Assembly (NCBI RefSeq): GCF_000473365.1
Contig: NZ_KI421517.1
Coordinates: 1,732,745-1,796,744 of the forward strand
DNA: 64,000 bases
Direction: 5' to 3'
Origin: Adhaeribacter aquaticus DSM 16391
GTDB taxonomy: Bacteria; Bacteroidota; Bacteroidia; Cytophagales; Hymenobacteraceae
Shown here: one piece after another, positions 62,074-64,000 of the stretch
How the letters are laid out: each line of letters begins with the position of its first letter
Position numbering within the stretch: position 1 is the stretch's first letter
Made by a program: the position numbers and the translations under genes
Notes under the pieces: generated by a model
Database searches by the model: none
Told to the model about the DNA's origin: nothing
What the model saw: the letters and a program-made list of their open reading frames with translations, nothing else

Positions 62074-62104
62074 AGAGCTTAAAAATTAGCTACTATCAAG
62101 CTCT
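62074..62104 (+). promoter_or_regulatory. hairpin in the efp leader
   Basis: A 7-bp stem AGAGCTT/AAGCTCT (62074-62080 with 62098-62104) with a 17-nt loop, ending 14 nt before the efp ATG. A possible -7 box (TAACTTTA, 62049-62056, one mismatch) lies upstream. It may influence translation; not proven. Confidence 0.35.
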
Positions 62105-62118
62105 ATAATAATATAAGA

Positions 62119-62682
62119 ATGGCAACTACAGCAGATTTTAAGAATGGCTTGTGCTTGGAGTACAACGGCGATTTATATGTAATTACAGAATTTCAGCACG
62201 TAAAACCAGGTAAAGGACCAGCTTTTGTCAGAACAAAACTAAAAAACATCAAAACCGGAAAAGTCATTGATAATACTTTTAACGCTGGTGTAAAAGTTAC
62301 CACTGCCCGTGTAGAACAACGTCCGCATCAATATCTTTACAAGGATGATTATGGTTACACGTTCATGGATAATAATACTTTTGAACAAGTGGTATTGGAA
62401 GAAAAAATGGTTCCTTTTGCTGATCTATTAAAAGATGGTCAGGAAATAACTATATTGTTCCATGCCGAAACAGAAACGCCGCTTACCTGCGAAATTCCTC
62501 CTTTTGTTGAATTACGAATTACGTATACAGAACCAGGTATCAAAGGAGATACAGCTACCAATGCATCTAAACCTGCCATAGTAGAAACTGGCGCAACTAT
62601 TCAAGTACCCCTTTTCATTGAACAAGACGAATTGATAAAAGTAGATACGCGTACTTACTCTTATGCTGAACGTGTAAAATAG
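62119..62682 (+). CDS. efp: elongation factor P
   Basis: 187 residues, full three-domain EF-P. Rescues ribosomes stalled at polyproline. The modification loop is [12 protein letters not shown], with K32 as the modified Lys. C-terminal [31 protein letters not shown] is highly conserved. accB starts 5 nt after its stop, so the two are co-transcribed. Confidence 0.97.
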   Translation: MATTADFKNGLCLEYNGDLYVITEFQHVKPGKGPAFVRTKLKNIKTGKVIDNTFNAGVKVTTARVEQRPHQYLYKDDYGYTFMDNNTFEQVVLEEKMVPFADLLKDGQEITILFHAETETPLTCEIPPFVELRITYTEPGIKGDTATNASKPAIVETGATIQVPLFIEQDELIKVDTRTYSYAERVK

Positions 62683-62687
62683 CCTCT

Positions 62688-63179
62688 ATGAAACCAAAAG
62701 AACTACAAGAACTCATTGACTTTATTGCTAAATCAGGCTTAAATAAAGTAGATATTGAAACGGAAGAATTCAAGCTATCTGTAAAAAGAGATGCTGATAC
62801 GCCCAAAATCCAGTATTTAGGCGCTCCGGCACCTGCAGCACCACAACCGGCACCAGCCGCAGCACCTGCAGCACCGCAACCGGCACCAGCCGCAGCACCT
62901 GCACCGGCCGCACCAAAAGCTGATGGTGACGATAGCAAGTATGTAGCTATTAAATCACCTATGATAGGTACTCTTTACCGGTCTTCTAGTCCAGAAACGC
63001 CTTCTTTTGTAAATGTAGGTGATGAGATTAAGAAAGGTGATGTTATTTGTATTATTGAAGCAATGAAGCTTTTCAATGAAATTGAAGCTGAAGTGTCAGG
63101 TAAAGTGGTGAAAATTTTAGTAGAAAACGCCACTCCGGTAGAATACGATCAGCCTTTACTTCTGATTGATCCAAGTTAA
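62688..63179 (+). CDS. accB: biotin carboxyl carrier protein of acetyl-CoA carboxylase
   Basis: 163 residues. N-terminal helical domain (1-45), a flexible Ala/Pro linker (about 46-77) containing two nearly identical 11-residue repeats, and the biotinyl domain (about 84-163) with [15 protein letters not shown], biotin on K127. Carries CO2 between biotin carboxylase and carboxyltransferase in the first step of fatty-acid synthesis. It lies 5 nt after efp; accC follows after 110 nt. Confidence 0.96.
   Translation: MKPKELQELIDFIAKSGLNKVDIETEEFKLSVKRDADTPKIQYLGAPAPAAPQPAPAAAPAAPQPAPAAAPAPAAPKADGDDSKYVAIKSPMIGTLYRSSSPETPSFVNVGDEIKKGDVICIIEAMKLFNEIEAEVSGKVVKILVENATPVEYDQPLLLIDPS
62831..62896 (+). 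repeat. 33-bp tandem repeat in accB linker
   Basis: Two tandem 33-bp units (62831-62863, 62864-62896) with one mismatch, plus a partial third copy, encoding the Ala/Pro linker. It is GC-rich compared with the surrounding DNA. Confidence 0.85.
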
Positions 63180-63289
63180 ATTGAAATTTGAAATACGAAA
63201 CAAAGTGCTAATGGAGATGGTCTTTACCTCTCCATTTTCCTTGTTATAAACATTCAAATTATCAAAAGTATATTTACCTAAACTGAATT

Positions 63290-64000
63290 ATGTTTAAAAA
63301 AATACTAGTTGCCAACAGAGGGGAAATTGCCTTACGGATTATCCGGACGTGCAAGGAAATGGGCATAAAAACGGTTGCCGTATATTCCACTGCCGATAAA
63401 GAAAGCTTACACGTACGGTTTGCCGACGAAGCAGTTTGCATTGGACCTCCACCCAGTGGGGCTTCTTACCTAAACATTCCAAATATTATTTCTGCAGCAG
63501 AAATCACCAATGCTGATGCCATCCATCCTGGTTATGGATTTTTATCGGAGAATGCCGAGTTTTCCCGGATTTGCGCAGAAAATGGAATTAAGTTTATTGG
63601 CGCCTCTCCGGAAATGATTAATGCTATGGGCGATAAATCTTCGGCTAAGGCGACCATGAAAAAGGCAGGGGTGCCAACTATTCCTGGTTCCGAAGGTTTA
63701 TTAAAATCTGTGGAAGAAGGAATTAAAATTGCTAATAAAATTAAGTATCCAGTAATCATCAAAGCTACTGCCGGTGGTGGTGGCCGGGGTATGCGAATTA
63801 TTAATAGTGACGACGAATTTGAAAAAGCCTGGAATAGTGCCCGTACCGAAGCTAAAGCAGCTTTCGGGGACGATGGTATGTACCTGGAGAAATTCGTGGA
63901 AGAACCTCGTCATATTGAAATTCAGCTAGTAGGTGACCAACAAGGTAAAGCCTGCCACTTATCGGAGCGGGACTGCAGCATTCAACGCCGTCACCAAAAA
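63290..64000 (+). CDS. accC: acetyl-CoA carboxylase biotin carboxylase subunit (partial)
   Basis: The first 237 residues of about 445-450; the gene runs off the right edge. ATP-grasp enzyme that carboxylates biotin on AccB. Motifs: [20 protein letters not shown], the pre-ATP-grasp [14 protein letters not shown], the glycine-rich [12 protein letters not shown] loop, [13 protein letters not shown] and [14 protein letters not shown] at the end. ATG at 63290, 110 nt after accB and on the same strand. Confidence 0.95.
   Translation, partial: MFKKILVANRGEIALRIIRTCKEMGIKTVAVYSTADKESLHVRFADEAVCIGPPPSGASYLNIPNIISAAEITNADAIHPGYGFLSENAEFSRICAENGIKFIGASPEMINAMGDKSSAKATMKKAGVPTIPGSEGLLKSVEEGIKIANKIKYPVIIKATAGGGGRGMRIINSDDEFEKAWNSARTEAKAAFGDDGMYLEKFVEEPRHIEIQLVGDQQGKACHLSERDCSIQRRHQK

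Noticed and set aside
62615-62938. Minus-strand Ala/Gly-rich open frame of 107 codons
   Set aside because: It is the complement of the accB Ala/Pro linker and its low complexity explains it.

Overview
The window looks like chromosome of a member of the Bacteroidota, order Cytophagales, closest in style to Hymenobacteraceae such as Adhaeribacter (family-level placement is inference). The basis is: AT-rich DNA; almost no Shine-Dalgarno sites; promoter boxes of the TAnnTTTG type; a very large secreted repeat protein with a type IX secretion (T9SS) type B C-terminal domain next to a PorP/SprF-family gene; DUF2480 and DUF5916 proteins; and the pdxA-DUF177-rpmF-plsX-fabH-efp-accB-accC order. No mobile element, prophage, CRISPR array, integrase or rRNA gene was seen. 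One tRNA gene (Ser, GGA) is present.

Layout. 0-4.1 kb: leftward housekeeping genes (DUF2480, tsaB, S41 protease, rnpA, rpmH) behind a good rpmH promoter; a decayed-looking small gene lies at the left edge. 4.2-10.5 kb: M61 peptidase, a small polar protein with a rare strong Shine-Dalgarno, an arginine deiminase next to a CtlX-type citrulline hydrolase, and a double-DTG aspartic protease with PDZ. 11.3-18.6 kb: a 2118-residue repeat adhesin and its PorP/SprF partner. 18.9-33.4 kb: accessory, gene-poor DNA with S1/P1 nuclease, TerC, several small orphan genes, an outer-membrane protein/lipoprotein-esterase pair, two large secreted or outer-membrane proteins, orphan hairpins with a possible small RNA, a solitary HsdR_N-type nuclease-like protein and a probably frameshifted zinc-ribbon gene beside the tRNA.

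33.7-43 kb: leftward operons for asparaginase-TatD-glycosyltransferase-polysaccharide deacetylase, and glycosyltransferase-small protein-ABC permease-GAF/PP2C phosphatase, then a Tat-exported Gfo/Idh/MocA oxidoreductase and a flippase-like membrane protein. 44.1-48 kb: a structured leader in front of an NrtD-like ABC protein that has lost every catalytic motif, followed by uroporphyrinogen-III methyltransferase (siroheme), an MBL-fold protein and DUF4202; this hints at a link to nitrate/nitrite assimilation. 48.1-56.4 kb: ruvC, GNAT, HIT, greA, amino-acid and nucleoside transporters, a hydroxyacid dehydrogenase, mgtE, rsmA. 56.6-64 kb: leucyl aminopeptidase, pdxA and the rightward lipid/translation cluster ending in a truncated accC.

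The best candidates for something undescribed are the full-length pseudo-ATPase of the NrtD family with its folded leader (44.4-45.4 kb), the promoter-plus-terminator unit at 21.57-21.68 kb with look-alike orphan hairpins nearby, and the arginine deiminase/CtlX pair with an inserted segment in the deiminase.
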